From contig NZ_JAOVZQ010000001.1 of the NCBI RefSeq assembly GCF_026619435.1, positions 503,501 through 567,500 of the forward strand: 64,000 bases of DNA, given 5' to 3'. Of the stretch, positions 39,084-48,419 are shown piece by piece. How positions within the stretch are numbered: position 1 is the stretch's first letter; every line of letters begins with the position of its first letter. Source of the DNA: Hoeflea ulvae. Its GTDB lineage: Bacteria > Pseudomonadota > Alphaproteobacteria > Rhizobiales > Rhizobiaceae. Position numbers and translations under genes: made by a program. The notes under the pieces are model-generated. The model was given only the letters and a program-made list of their open reading frames with translations. It did no database searches and was not told where the DNA came from.

Positions 39084-39656
39084 CTAGCATTTTTCGCAGA
39101 CCACGCTGTCGCCGATGCGCTGGCGCAGATGATAGGTCTTGGTCATGTGGATGGTGCGAAAATCAACCCCCTTCAGACCCGACATGAACAGCATCAGATC
39201 ATGATCGAACGCGATCTCGGTACGGACAAGAAAGGTGTTCGGAATCGCCAGATCCTGCGGCAGGGTCTGGGTCGAATTAATGGCATAGGGCTTTGTGCCG
39301 TCCTCCTGCCAGGACCATGTCACCTTGCCGACGCCTGCGCCATTGATCTCGATTCCCGTGATCTTGAGCTTCAGGCCGTCGGACTGGAACGGCGTCATCA
39401 CGCTTTCGGCCACATTGAGCATGGACTCGAGAAAGGGCTTGTTGATCGATTCGTCCTGGGTCACCAGATCGGCCACGGTGCTTGCTGCACGTGACAGTTT
39501 CTTGTTGACCGACATGGCGATGGAGACTTCCAGCGACCCCATGTACAAGACGATGAGCACCGGCGCGACCAGCGCGAATTCAACAGCGCCGACGCCGGTC
39601 CGGTCGCCACGCAGCTTCCGGATTGTCTGGCGCAGTTCAGTCAAAAAGCCCGTCAC
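39084..39656 (-). CDS. TadE-like pseudopilin of the Tad pilus
   Basis: A 190-residue TadE-family protein: a basic N-terminus (RKLRGDRTGVGAVEFALV), then one hydrophobic helix with the TadE-type glutamate, and a periplasmic domain ending in VVCEKC. It is processed like a prepilin and assists Flp pilus assembly. A GTG at 39656 is chosen because GGGAG precedes it by 7 bases. An earlier GTG at 39710, overlapping the preceding gene by 4 bases, is also possible. Confidence 0.82.
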   Translation of the reverse strand: MTGFLTELRQTIRKLRGDRTGVGAVEFALVAPVLIVLYMGSLEVSIAMSVNKKLSRAASTVADLVTQDESINKPFLESMLNVAESVMTPFQSDGLKLKITGIEINGAGVGKVTWSWQEDGTKPYAINSTQTLPQDLAIPNTFLVRTEIAFDHDLMLFMSGLKGVDFRTIHMTKTYHLRQRIGDSVVCEKC

Positions 39657-39706
39657 GACCGTGCTCCCTTTTAATGTCCGCCCGGCTTCATGGTTGGTCT
39701 CGCCGG

Positions 39707-40342
39707 TCACGGGTAGTTCTCGTTGCGAAATGCGGCGGTCGCGACCATCAGATAGTCGCGCGGCATTTCGCCGGCTTTGCGGATGTTGCTGATATAGGGC
39801 CGGACAAGATCGGTCATGACCTCCCAGCGGTAATAGGCCCGGACAATGTTGATCGTCTGCGGCCCGCCGGGATCATAGGCAAATCCGCTGTCATCCAGGT
39901 CAGCGAACTGGTCGTTGCTCACCTTGGGAATGAAATTGGGGATGTCCGAGAAATCCGCGAACTCGCGGACATCGAGATAGAGCTTCTGATCATCCGGATC
40001 TTCTTCGGCAGCGCATTTGATCATCAGGACGATTTCGGCGCAGAACCGGGTGCGGAACTCGTCCTTGTCCAGATAGGTCGCGCGCGCCGGATCATATCCG
40101 GTGATCTGGCCGGTCCGGATTTGCCGGCCCATCGTGTCGACGGCGTTTTCCAGCAGCTGCTCGCCGGCAAAGGCAATGAAGGCCTCGATGATGGCGAAGA
40201 TCAGAATGAAGAAGGGGAATGCCAGCATGGCGAATTCGATCGCCGCCGAGCCGTCCCGCGATCGTCTCAATCGGGCGAACAGCCGGCGCCACCGCTGCTG
40301 AGGCGGCGTGTGCAGTTCATTCGCTGGTTTATCGAGATTCAT
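39707..40342 (-). CDS. TadE/TadG-like pseudopilin of the Tad pilus
   Basis: A 211-residue protein of the TadE family with basic residues before the SRDGSAAIEFAMLAFPFFIL segment and a single transmembrane helix, then a periplasmic domain. No von Willebrand-type domain follows, so it is not a full-length TadG. The ATG at 40342 has GGGAG at good spacing. It is the first gene of a two-gene minus-strand unit next to the flp operon. A TTAACCCTG motif lies 92 bases before the start. Confidence 0.85.
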   Translation of the reverse strand: MNLDKPANELHTPPQQRWRRLFARLRRSRDGSAAIEFAMLAFPFFILIFAIIEAFIAFAGEQLLENAVDTMGRQIRTGQITGYDPARATYLDKDEFRTRFCAEIVLMIKCAAEEDPDDQKLYLDVREFADFSDIPNFIPKVSNDQFADLDDSGFAYDPGGPQTINIVRAYYRWEVMTDLVRPYISNIRKAGEMPRDYLMVATAAFRNENYP

Positions 40343-40474
40343 CGTTCGCTCCCGCACATTCGGTGGATCGACGATAGATCAAACTAGTTGAATATTCGTA
40401 ACGTGGTCCCGGGCAAGATTCTCGGCAGGGTTAATCATCAATAAACCACGCCGATATTTCCCTGCTGGTAAGTA

Positions 40475-40888
40475 TCAGGGTGTTGCCGCAGCCGTCGGGA
40501 CATGTTCTTCGCAGGATGGCGAGCAGGAATAGACCGACCGGGATGTCTGCTTGAACACGCGAAGCGTGTTGGCTTCATCGACGGAGACCAGGATCCGCTC
40601 ATCGACGATTGCCGCGCCTTCCTGGTCGAGAATGACCAGATTGGTCGTGCCGTAGGATTTGCCGGTCAGCACGATGGTCTGCGGATCTGACACCGTGACA
40701 TCGGCCACGTCGGAATTGCCGATGATGACCTTGCTGATTGTGCGGTCGAGCTTGAGAATACGTGCGTGATCCATGAAGACCCGGATGACATCATCGGCCG
40801 CATGGGCCGGAAGCGCCGACATCGTGGCAAGAGCCAGGCCGCATGCGGCGTGCATGAACCGGCGTAAAACTGGATGGGAGTGGGGCAT
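40475..40888 (-). CDS. Stand-alone pilus assembly N-terminal domain protein (CpaC-N-like)
   Basis: The 137-residue secreted protein has a signal peptide (ending ALPAHA) and a single domain matching the N-terminal part of CpaC-type secretins (RILKLDRTISKVIIGNSD, QTIVLTGKSYGTTNLVIL). The secretin channel domain is absent. A paired cysteine motif CSPSC is near the C-terminus. It likely helps the CpaC secretin assemble in the periplasm or outer membrane, an inference from the shared domain. It is divergent from flp. Confidence 0.82.
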   Translation of the reverse strand: MPHSHPVLRRFMHAACGLALATMSALPAHAADDVIRVFMDHARILKLDRTISKVIIGNSDVADVTVSDPQTIVLTGKSYGTTNLVILDQEGAAIVDERILVSVDEANTLRVFKQTSRSVYSCSPSCEEHVPTAAATP

Positions 40889-41303
40889 GCCGTTTCCTCG
40901 GGATTTCGGATGTGGCCCCTAAAATCGCCTAGTTTGGTGAACGAAGCCTTAAGGCCGCACAATCAGTGCGATTTGGCATCTCACCGCGGATGGTCCGAAT
41001 CCGGATGACAAACACCCGTTTCTGCGAGCGGGCTATTTGCACTTTATAATAGGAGCGGCAGAACAGGCCGCCCGCGGCAGCTTTCACCTGGCTGTTCTTC
41101 ATGCAATATGGCATTGTTTCGAAACAGGTGTTCGGCCGTTTCTTATCTTGCTGTTTACTATGACTGCGTTTGAGATGGTGAAAGGTTTTGCTAACCCTGT
41201 TCATTAAGCAGTTTGAAAAGTCCCTCTCCTATGATCGTCTCATCCGACCAACCGAAGCGCTGGCGGAGTGCTGAAAAACATAAGTGGATGAAGGAACAAA
41301 CCC
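40889..41303. other. Intergenic control region between the CpaC-N gene and flp
   Basis: This 415-base stretch has no convincing gene. It is less GC-rich than its surroundings and must hold the divergent promoters. A CTAACCCTGTTCATTAAG segment (41191-41208) resembles motifs before the other tad units. TATGAT at 41230-41235 could be a -10 for flp. A TATAAT at about 41046 has no good -35. Confidence 0.5.
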
Positions 41304-41477
41304 ATGAAGAACCTTTTCGAACGTTTCGTACAAGACGAATCTGGCGCCACCGCAATCGAGTACGGTCTGATCGCAGCGCTGATCTCTGTCGCGCTCATCA
41401 CCGGTGCGTCCACTTTGGGCAACACGCTGAACAACCAGTTCCAGTTCTTGTCCGACACGATGAACAACTCGCAGTAA
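41304..41477 (+). CDS. flp: Flp-type pilin (type IVb prepilin)
   Basis: A 57-residue prepilin, MKNLFERFVQDESG followed by ATAIEYGLIAALISVALITG. Cleavage is expected after G14, leaving A15 at +1, with the invariant Glu and Tyr at +5 and +6. Mature subunits polymerise into the Tad/Flp pilus used for surface attachment. AAGGA lies 8 bases before the ATG, and a strong terminator follows, so flp can be expressed as its own high-level transcript. Only one Flp gene is present in the window. Confidence 0.95.
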   Translation: MKNLFERFVQDESGATAIEYGLIAALISVALITGASTLGNTLNNQFQFLSDTMNNSQ

Positions 41478-41508
41478 TAACTGCTTCTTGTTGAACAAGC
41501 TGATCAAT

Positions 41509-41533
41509 AGGCCGCCTTTAGGGGCGGCCTTTT
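41509..41533 (+). terminator. Rho-independent terminator after flp
   Basis: AGGCCGCC and GGCGGCCT form a perfect 8-base-pair stem with a 6-base loop, followed by TTT. It lies 32 bases after the flp stop and would separate abundant flp mRNA from the downstream assembly genes, with partial read-through possible. Confidence 0.85.
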
Positions 41534-41601
41534 CCGTTTGCGCGGGAAGCGGTTTTTTAAGGACTGCCATTTAGACTCCTGCCGAACCCAGGAGCGTTGA
41601 G

Positions 41602-42117
41602 ATGGTTGAGGCCGCAATTTTCGTGATATTTCCGCTTTGCATCGCCATGGCGGCATTTTCCGACATTCTGACAATGAAGATCCCCAATCGCGTTCCGCTC
41701 GTGCTGGCGGCGTCGTTTTTCGTGGTCGCTCCGTTGAGCGGCATGGATCTTGTCACTCTGGGCTGGTCCGTCGCTGCGGCCGTGGCGGTGTTTGCCGGCT
41801 GCTTTGCCATGTTCGCCTTCAACATCATGGGCGGCGGCGACGCCAAGATCCTCAGTGCTGCGGCACTGTGGTACGGCTTCAACCCGGAACTGGTTGCCTT
41901 TCTCGGCCTCACCGGCATTTTCGGCGGCTTCCTGGCGCTCATCGTGCTGGTGATTCGCGCCAATCAAAACCTGTTGCTGGCTTCGCCACTGCCGATTCCG
42001 ATGCATTTTTTCCAGGAACGCGCCGGCATTCCCTATGCGGTTGCCATTGGCGCGGCGGCATTCTGCACTTTCTCCCAGACTGAAATCTTCGGCCAGGCGC
42101 TCGCCCGCCTGCACTGA
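41602..42117 (+). CDS. cpaA: Prepilin peptidase CpaA/TadV
   Basis: The 171-residue membrane peptidase removes the leader from the Flp prepilin and the TadE-like pseudopilins. The aspartic-protease residues are D21 (FSDILTMKIPN) and D80 (GGGDAK, the GxGD motif). About five transmembrane helices are visible and there is no methylase domain, as expected for the short TadV-type enzyme. It lies 68 bases after the flp terminator. Confidence 0.95.
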   Translation: MVEAAIFVIFPLCIAMAAFSDILTMKIPNRVPLVLAASFFVVAPLSGMDLVTLGWSVAAAVAVFAGCFAMFAFNIMGGGDAKILSAAALWYGFNPELVAFLGLTGIFGGFLALIVLVIRANQNLLLASPLPIPMHFFQERAGIPYAVAIGAAAFCTFSQTEIFGQALARLH

Positions 42118-42433
42118 TGCCAGTTCGAGCATTCGGGGCGGTACACCGCCGGCATGCCGCCGCCGCACCGGCCCGGATGCACGATTTCGCGCGTCTAAAG
42201 CGCTGCATCACGGCTTGCCGGCCTCCGTGGCTCTGTCCGTCCGCTCTGCGCTTAAACCGGCCAACTTGCCAGCCTGCAAACAAGATTTGACCGGGTCCGC
42301 GTGCCGTCATTTGCCCGGTAGAAGGCAATCAATCTTGCGTTAACCCTGTTTGCTACCGAGTCATTAACTATAATTACACGATTGCACATGCATTCTGCGG
42401 CGAGCCTATCCAATACTCGCTTGAGGAAACAGC
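42118..42433. other. Intergenic region between cpaA and cpaB with probable promoter
   Basis: No gene was seen in these 316 bases. A TTAACCCTGTTTG motif (42340-42352) is followed by TATAAT at 42369-42374. This fits an activator site near the -35 position plus a consensus -10, so cpaB-tadC probably has its own promoter. A short GGCGG/CCGCC hairpin lies about 20 bases after the cpaA stop. Confidence 0.55.
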
Positions 42434-43243
42434 ATGAAACCCGCCCGCGTCGTCATCATGGCAGTGGCAGTCCTGGCAGCCGGACTTGCCGGTTACCTGG
42501 CCTTGAGCCTGACCTCACCCACGGTACAGGTCAATGAGATCGCCTCTGCGCCGATCATTGAAAAGATGCCGACCATCGATGTTCTGGTGACAACCGCCAG
42601 TCTTCCGGTGGGCGCGCGTCTCAACGAGGAAAACATCGAGTGGAAGGGCTGGCCCGAAGACGGTGTGATCGAAGGTCTGGTCCGTCGCGATGCCCGCCCC
42701 GAGGCGATTGCCGAACTCACCGGTGCGGTGGTTCGTCTGCCCATCTTTGCCGGCGAGCCCCTGCGGCCTGAAAAGATCGTCGATTCCTCCTCGCGCATCA
42801 TGTCGTCGCTGCTTCCGTCCGGCAAGCGCGCCATTGCGACGGAGATCTCGGTGGCCACCAGCGCCGGCGGCTTCATTCTCCCCAATGATCGGGTGGATGT
42901 CATCATGGTGCGGCGCAAGACCGCCGACGAGGGATTCCTCACCGAAGTCATTCTGTCCAACATCCGGATCCTGGCCATCGACCAGCGGATCGAGCAGGAC
43001 GCCGAGGGCAACCGCACAGCGGTCGGAACCACGGCAACGCTCGAGCTGACCCCGGAACAGGCAAAAATCATCACCGTTGCCCAGCAAATGGCCGACCGGT
43101 TGACCCTTGCCTTGCGCAGCGTCGCCGATGTCCAGGAACCTGACATCGACGGGGCAAAATATCTACTGAGCGGCGAAGACGGCTCCACGGCCATCCAGCT
43201 GATCCGCTCCGGCACCATAACCAAAGTTGGCGCCACCAACTGA
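42434..43243 (+). CDS. cpaB: Flp pilus assembly protein CpaB
   Basis: The 269-residue protein has an N-terminal membrane segment (VVIMAVAVLAAGLAGYLALS) and a SAF-like domain (LPVGARLNEENIEWKGWP), followed by the conserved FILPNDRVDVIMVRR region. CpaB/RcpC proteins sit in the periplasm and are thought to link the secretin to the peptidoglycan or the inner-membrane machinery. It heads the run cpaBCDEF-tadBC, 8 bases before cpaC. Confidence 0.95.
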   Translation: MKPARVVIMAVAVLAAGLAGYLALSLTSPTVQVNEIASAPIIEKMPTIDVLVTTASLPVGARLNEENIEWKGWPEDGVIEGLVRRDARPEAIAELTGAVVRLPIFAGEPLRPEKIVDSSSRIMSSLLPSGKRAIATEISVATSAGGFILPNDRVDVIMVRRKTADEGFLTEVILSNIRILAIDQRIEQDAEGNRTAVGTTATLELTPEQAKIITVAQQMADRLTLALRSVADVQEPDIDGAKYLLSGEDGSTAIQLIRSGTITKVGATN

Positions 43244-43251
43244 AGCGGAGA

Positions 43252-44823
43252 ATGAACGTGCGTCACATTGCAAAATCGCTCCTGTCATCCATCGCCAGCA
43301 TTGCTCTGGTGGGAACAGTCACGGTCGCAGGCCTGAGCCTGGACCCGTCCAGTGGCCGGCTTCTGCCCGCAGCACAGGCGGCTGAAAGCGTCATCAAGAT
43401 CAAGGACACCGGCCGCGGCGTCAGCAAGCGGGTCAAGCTCGGGCTGAACAAGGCCATCGTCATTGACCTGCCCACCGATGCCCACGACATCCTGGTCGCC
43501 GATCCGGCCATGGCCGATGCGGTCACCCGCACCTCGCGCCGGCTCTATCTGTTCGGCAAGACGGTCGGCCAGACCAACATCTTCATCTTCGGACCGAATG
43601 GCGAGGAAATCGTCGCCATCGATCTCGAGATCGAACGCGATGTCTCGGGTCTGCAGGGCCACCTTGCCCGTTTTCTTCCCGATTCCGACATCACCGTCGA
43701 GATCATTTCCGATAACATTGTCCTGACCGGCGCGGTCCGCACCCCGCAGGATGCGGCACAGGCGGCACGGCTGGCGGAAATCTTCCTCACCGGCGGTGAG
43801 GCGACGACGCGGGTGACGACTGCGACCAGTGAGGGCGGCGACGCTGCCATCAATGCCGAGGCGCGTCAGAAATCCCAGATCGTCAATCTGCTCAAGATCG
43901 ATGGCGAAGACCAGGTCACCCTGAAGGTGACCATCGCCGAGGTCAGCCGTCATGTTCTCAAGCAGCTTGGCTTCAACTCGTCGATTTCCAATCCCGCAAA
44001 CGGCGTGTTCGACTTCTCCAACAACAATCCCAGCCCGCTCGGCAAGCCGCTCAGCTCCAACACCTTTGGCCGCCTCGCCGGATCCATCGGCGGGCGCAGC
44101 ATCGATGCCTATGTCAATGCCATGGAACAGGCCGGCGTGATGCGGACCCTGGCGGAACCGAGCCTGACCGCGATTTCCGGCGAACAGGCGACGTTCTATG
44201 TCGGCGGTGAATTCAACCTGGCCGAAAGCCAGAATGTCGATCCTGACACCGGCCAGATCACCTATTCCATCCAGCAGGTCGAATACGGCATCCGGCTCAA
44301 TTTCACCCCCGTGGTGCTGTCGCCGGGCAGGATTTCGCTCAGGGTTCGCACCGAAGTGTCCGAACCGAGCTTCGAGGCCGCCACATCGCTGGCGGGCGCC
44401 GTGCCGCAATCAAACGGCAGCGGAACCCAGCTCGGCATGACATCGCTGTCGATCAAGCGCCGTGAGGCCGAGACCTCCGTTGAACTGCCCTCGGGCGGCT
44501 CGATCGTGCTCGCCGGGCTGGTCAGGGACGACATCCGCCAGGCCATCTCGGGCTATCCGGGCCTGTCAAAGCTTCCGATCCTGGGCACGCTGTTCCGCAG
44601 CCGCGATTTCGTGCGCAACGAGACCGAGCTGGTCATCATCGCCACGCCCTATCTGGTCAAGCCGGTGGCGCGCAACGAACTGGCCCGGCCGGATGACAAT
44701 TTCAACGCCGCCGGCGATGGCGCAGGCTTCTTCCTTGGCCGGGTCAACCGGGTCTATGGCCGCATGGAAACCAAATTGCCGCCCGGCCGCTACCACGGCG
44801 TTGTCGGCTTTATCTACAAGTGA
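43252..44823 (+). CDS. cpaC: Outer-membrane secretin CpaC/RcpA
   Basis: The 523-residue protein has a signal peptide, an N-terminal pilus-assembly domain (GLNKAIVIDLPTDAHDILVA), a BON-like region and a C-terminal secretin domain (LSIKRREAETSVELPSGGS, then PILGTLFRS). It multimerises into the outer-membrane pore for the Flp pilus. It carries the same N-terminal domain as the separate small protein encoded at 40475-40888. Four bases of overlap exist with an alternative GTG start of cpaD. Confidence 0.95.
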   Translation: MNVRHIAKSLLSSIASIALVGTVTVAGLSLDPSSGRLLPAAQAAESVIKIKDTGRGVSKRVKLGLNKAIVIDLPTDAHDILVADPAMADAVTRTSRRLYLFGKTVGQTNIFIFGPNGEEIVAIDLEIERDVSGLQGHLARFLPDSDITVEIISDNIVLTGAVRTPQDAAQAARLAEIFLTGGEATTRVTTATSEGGDAAINAEARQKSQIVNLLKIDGEDQVTLKVTIAEVSRHVLKQLGFNSSISNPANGVFDFSNNNPSPLGKPLSSNTFGRLAGSIGGRSIDAYVNAMEQAGVMRTLAEPSLTAISGEQATFYVGGEFNLAESQNVDPDTGQITYSIQQVEYGIRLNFTPVVLSPGRISLRVRTEVSEPSFEAATSLAGAVPQSNGSGTQLGMTSLSIKRREAETSVELPSGGSIVLAGLVRDDIRQAISGYPGLSKLPILGTLFRSRDFVRNETELVIIATPYLVKPVARNELARPDDNFNAAGDGAGFFLGRVNRVYGRMETKLPPGRYHGVVGFIYK

Positions 44824-44837
44824 TCAGGAACCTCACC

Positions 44838-45536
44838 ATGTCGAGCAAGATCTCAGTTCCCGTCCATCCTGATCTTCACAAGGTCCGGTCCGCAGTCTTC
44901 CCGATGCTGCTTGCGGCAACACTTCTGAGCGGCTGTGCCGGTTGGGGTGGCAAGAGCATTACCGTTGGCGCGGTTCCCGATGATTACCGCATCAACCACC
45001 CCATCATCGTCTCCGAGCAGGAACGCACGGTCGATATTCCGGTTGCCACCGGCGACCGCAAGCTGACCATCTCGATGCGCGAAACCGTGCGCGGGGCGGC
45101 CAACAATTACCGTTCAAGCGCTTCCGGCGCCATCCGCATCATGGTGCCGGTCGGCTCACCCAATGCCGGCGCCGCCTCGGTGCTGGCAACCCAGGTGGCC
45201 GATATCCTGCGCAAGCAGGGCATTCCCGGCGACCGCATCCTGTCGTCGCCCTACCCCGTGTCTTCACCCGATGACGCGGCGCCGATCCGCATCGCCTATC
45301 TGGCCATCACCGCCTCGACCAATGAATGCGGCCGCTGGCCCGAGGACATGCTGGCCAACAGCACCGAGAACAAGAACTGGGCCAATTACGGCTGTGCCAG
45401 CCAGAACAACCTGGCCGCTCAGATCGCAAACCCGGGTGACCTGATTGCACCGCGCGGCATGACCCCGATCGATGCTGAACGGCGTTCGGAAGTGATCGAG
45501 ACCTACCGCACCAATGGCGCAAGCCTCGGAAACTGA
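44838..45536 (+). CDS. cpaD: Pilus assembly lipoprotein CpaD
   Basis: The 232-residue protein has a lipoprotein signal peptide with lipobox LSGC (LLAATLLSGCAGWGG) and the CpaD-type domain (DDYRINHPIIVSEQERTVDI, ending ERRSEVIETYR). It probably anchors and stabilises the CpaC secretin in the outer membrane. The ATG at 44838 is chosen because AGGAA precedes it and the signal peptide follows; an upstream GTG at 44820 would overlap cpaC. Confidence 0.93.
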   Translation: MSSKISVPVHPDLHKVRSAVFPMLLAATLLSGCAGWGGKSITVGAVPDDYRINHPIIVSEQERTVDIPVATGDRKLTISMRETVRGAANNYRSSASGAIRIMVPVGSPNAGAASVLATQVADILRKQGIPGDRILSSPYPVSSPDDAAPIRIAYLAITASTNECGRWPEDMLANSTENKNWANYGCASQNNLAAQIANPGDLIAPRGMTPIDAERRSEVIETYRTNGASLGN

Positions 45537-45581
45537 TGAAACGGCCGAAATGCAACGCGCTTTTTGAAGCAGGACAATGCA

Positions 45582-46868
45582 ATGACCAACCTTGATTACC
45601 AGCTCGAGCAGGAAACGCAGTCAGAGCACGGCGACATCGATCAGCAGCGCGGCGATTTCGAACGCGTTCGCCCCTTGCCGCGCATTTCGGTGCACGTGTT
45701 CTTCGAATCCGAAGGCCTGGCCAAGACCATGGAGCGCTGCTCCCAGGACCGGCGCATGGCCAAGGTCAATCTGCGCATCAATTCCGGCGGCGTATCGGCT
45801 GCGGCCAACATGTTCGCCGGCTCTCCGACGCCCAATCTGCTGATCCTGGAAACCCGCGCGGACGCCCAGACCCTGATCGACGAACTCGGCGAGCTCGCCG
45901 GCGTCTGCGATCCCGATACCAGGGTGGTCGTGGTCGGTCACGTCAATGATGTGTCGCTGTACCGCGATCTGGTGCGCAACGGCGTCTCCGAATATATCGT
46001 CGCCCCGGTCTCCATGGCCGATGTCATCGGCGTGATCTCGACCATCTTCGTCGATCCCGATGCCGCGCCGCTCGGCCGCTCGGTGGCCTTTGTCGGCGCC
46101 AAGGGCGGTGTCGGCTCGTCGACGCTGGCGCACAATTGCGCCTGGAGCATTTCCAACCTGTTTTCCAGCGAGGTCATCCTGGCCGATCTGGATCTGGCCT
46201 TCGGAACCGCGAATCTCAATTTCGACAATGACCCGACCCAGGGGATCGCCGAGGCGGTGTTTTCGCCCGACCGGCTGGACGAGGTGTTTCTGGACCGGCT
46301 GCTGACCAAGTGCTCGGAGCATCTTTCCATGCTCGCCGCGCCGTCCATGCTCGACCGGACCTATGATTTCGACAGCGAGGCCTTCCTGCCGATCCTCGAC
46401 ATCATCCAGCGCAATGCACCGGTCTCGATCCTCGATGTTCCGCATGTCTGGTCCGACTGGACCCGCAAGCTGCTCTGCGCCGCCGACGAGATCGTCATCA
46501 CGGCTACGCCGGACCTGGCCAATCTGCGCAACACCAAGAATCTGTTCGACACCTTGCGCAAATTGCGCCCCAACGATCATCCGCCGATGCTGATCCTCAA
46601 CCAGGTCGGACTGGCCAAGCGCCCGGAAATCGCGCCGGATGTCTTCTGCGATCCGCTGGAAATCGAACCGCTGGCCATCATTCCCTTCGATGCGCCGCTG
46701 TTTGGCGAAGCGGCAAATTCCGGCCGGATGATCGCTGAATCCTCGGCCAGATCGCCCATCGCCGAATCCTCGGCCCAGATCGCCCATGTCGTCACCGGCA
46801 GGGCCGAAGCCAAGAAGCGCAAGAAGGCCGGCCTGGCCTCCCTGATGGGTCTGCTGGGTCGCAAGTAA
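45582..46868 (+). CDS. cpaE: Pilus localisation ATPase CpaE/TadZ
   Basis: The 428-residue protein combines an N-terminal receiver-like domain (about 35-160) with a MinD/ParA-like ATPase domain. The deviant Walker region VGAKGGVGSST (171-181) keeps the first lysine but has Ser where most MinD proteins have the second lysine. TadZ/CpaE proteins place the Tad machinery, often at a pole. The ATG at 45582 is preferred over an in-frame TTG at 45564. Confidence 0.93.
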   Translation: MTNLDYQLEQETQSEHGDIDQQRGDFERVRPLPRISVHVFFESEGLAKTMERCSQDRRMAKVNLRINSGGVSAAANMFAGSPTPNLLILETRADAQTLIDELGELAGVCDPDTRVVVVGHVNDVSLYRDLVRNGVSEYIVAPVSMADVIGVISTIFVDPDAAPLGRSVAFVGAKGGVGSSTLAHNCAWSISNLFSSEVILADLDLAFGTANLNFDNDPTQGIAEAVFSPDRLDEVFLDRLLTKCSEHLSMLAAPSMLDRTYDFDSEAFLPILDIIQRNAPVSILDVPHVWSDWTRKLLCAADEIVITATPDLANLRNTKNLFDTLRKLRPNDHPPMLILNQVGLAKRPEIAPDVFCDPLEIEPLAIIPFDAPLFGEAANSGRMIAESSARSPIAESSAQIAHVVTGRAEAKKRKKAGLASLMGLLGRK

Positions 46869-46892
46869 CCGAGAGTCTGGAGTGTACTGAAC

Positions 46893-48407
46893 ATGTTCGG
46901 CAAACGCAGCAACAATGCACCGGGTAAGCCGCCGCTCGCCGCGGCAGCCAATAAACCTGTCAGTACGGACGCAGCAGCCGCTCCGGCTCCCGAACCCAAG
47001 GCGTCGCAGCCTGCTTCCGCAGCTCCGGCTGCAAAACCTGCAGCCTCGCCGCAGCCCGCTGTGGCAAGCGCCAAGGCTGCGCCGCGTCGCGAAGAGCCGC
47101 AGACCAAGCGCAAGACGTCTCGCAACGAGGCCTATTACGACACCAAGAGTCAGGTCTTTTCGGCGCTGATCGACACCATCGATCTGTCGCAACTGGCCAA
47201 GCTCGATGCCGAAAGCGCGCGCGAGGAAATCCGCGATATCGTCAATGATATCATCACCATCAAGAATTTCGCACTGTCCATTGCCGAGCAGGAAGAGCTG
47301 CTTGACGACATCTGCAACGATGTCCTGGGCTATGGTCCGCTCGAGCCGCTGCTGGCCCGCGACGACATCGCCGACATCATGGTCAATGGCGCCGGCATGA
47401 CCTATATCGAAGTCGCCGGCAAGGTCATGGAGACCGATGTCCGTTTTCGCGACAATGGCCAGCTTCTGTCGATCTGTCAGCGCATCGTCAGCCAGGTCGG
47501 CCGCCGCGTCGATGAATCCAGCCCGATCTGCGACGCCCGCCTTCCCGACGGTTCTCGCGTCAATGTCATCGCGCCGCCGCTGGCAATTGACGGCACCGCA
47601 CTGACCATCCGTAAGTTCAAGAAGGACAAGCTCACGCTTGACCAGCTGGTCAAGTTCGGCGCGATCACGCCCGAGGGCGCTGCGGTGTTGCAGATCATCG
47701 GCCGGGTGCGCTGCAATGTGGTGATCTCGGGCGGTACCGGTTCCGGTAAGACGACGCTTCTCAACTGCCTGACGGCCTATATCGATCCCGACGAGCGGAT
47801 CATCACCTGCGAAGATTCGGCCGAGCTTCAGCTTCAGCAGCCGCATGTGGTGCGGCTTGAAACACGCCCTCCCAATATCGAGGGCGAGGGCGAGATCACC
47901 ATGCGTGACCTGGTCAAGAACTGCCTGCGCATGCGGCCGGAACGGATCATCGTCGGCGAAGTCCGCGGCCCGGAAGTGTTCGACCTGTTGCAGGCGATGA
48001 ACACGGGCCATGACGGGTCGATGGGAACGATCCACGCCAACAGCCCGCGCGAGTGCCTTAGCCGCATGGAATCGATGATTGCCATGGGCGGCTTCACGCT
48101 GCCTGCCAAGACCGTGCGCGAAATCATCTCCGGATCTGTCGACGTGGTCATCCAGGCGGCACGTCTGCGCGACGGATCGCGACGGATCACCCATATCACC
48201 GAAGTCATCGGCATGGAGGGCGATGTGATCATCACCCAGGACCTGATGAAATATGACATGTCGGGCGAAGACGCCAATGGCAACATCATCGGCGAGCACG
48301 TCTCGACCGGCATCGGTCGGCCGCATTTCTGGGATCGCGCCCGTTACTACGGCGAAGAAAAACGCCTGGCAGCATCGCTCGATGCGATGGAAAAAATCAC
48401 CGCGTAA
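46893..48407 (+). CDS. cpaF: Pilus assembly/retraction ATPase CpaF/TadA
   Basis: The 504-residue secretion ATPase powers pilus assembly. An Ala/Pro/Lys-rich linker fills residues 10-66 and the helical N-terminal domain follows. Walker A is [11 protein letters not shown] (280-290), with Asp box ([10 protein letters not shown]), Walker B ([11 protein letters not shown]) and His box ([12 protein letters not shown]). It lies 24 bases after cpaE and 12 bases before tadB. Confidence 0.97.
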   Translation: MFGKRSNNAPGKPPLAAAANKPVSTDAAAAPAPEPKASQPASAAPAAKPAASPQPAVASAKAAPRREEPQTKRKTSRNEAYYDTKSQVFSALIDTIDLSQLAKLDAESAREEIRDIVNDIITIKNFALSIAEQEELLDDICNDVLGYGPLEPLLARDDIADIMVNGAGMTYIEVAGKVMETDVRFRDNGQLLSICQRIVSQVGRRVDESSPICDARLPDGSRVNVIAPPLAIDGTALTIRKFKKDKLTLDQLVKFGAITPEGAAVLQIIGRVRCNVVISGGTGSGKTTLLNCLTAYIDPDERIITCEDSAELQLQQPHVVRLETRPPNIEGEGEITMRDLVKNCLRMRPERIIVGEVRGPEVFDLLQAMNTGHDGSMGTIHANSPRECLSRMESMIAMGGFTLPAKTVREIISGSVDVVIQAARLRDGSRRITHITEVIGMEGDVIITQDLMKYDMSGEDANGNIIGEHVSTGIGRPHFWDRARYYGEEKRLAASLDAMEKITA

Positions 48408-48419
48408 GGAGTATGTCGC

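Noticed and set aside
41030..41055. Sigma-70 promoter at the TATAAT about 41046
   Set aside because: The hexamer is good but no acceptable -35 lies 16-18 bases upstream, so it was not listed as a promoter.
45621..48326. 901-codon open frame on the minus strand opposite cpaE and cpaF
   Set aside because: It is an antisense shadow caused by high third-position GC. The plus-strand frames carry complete, recognisable ATPase motifs; the minus frame has none.
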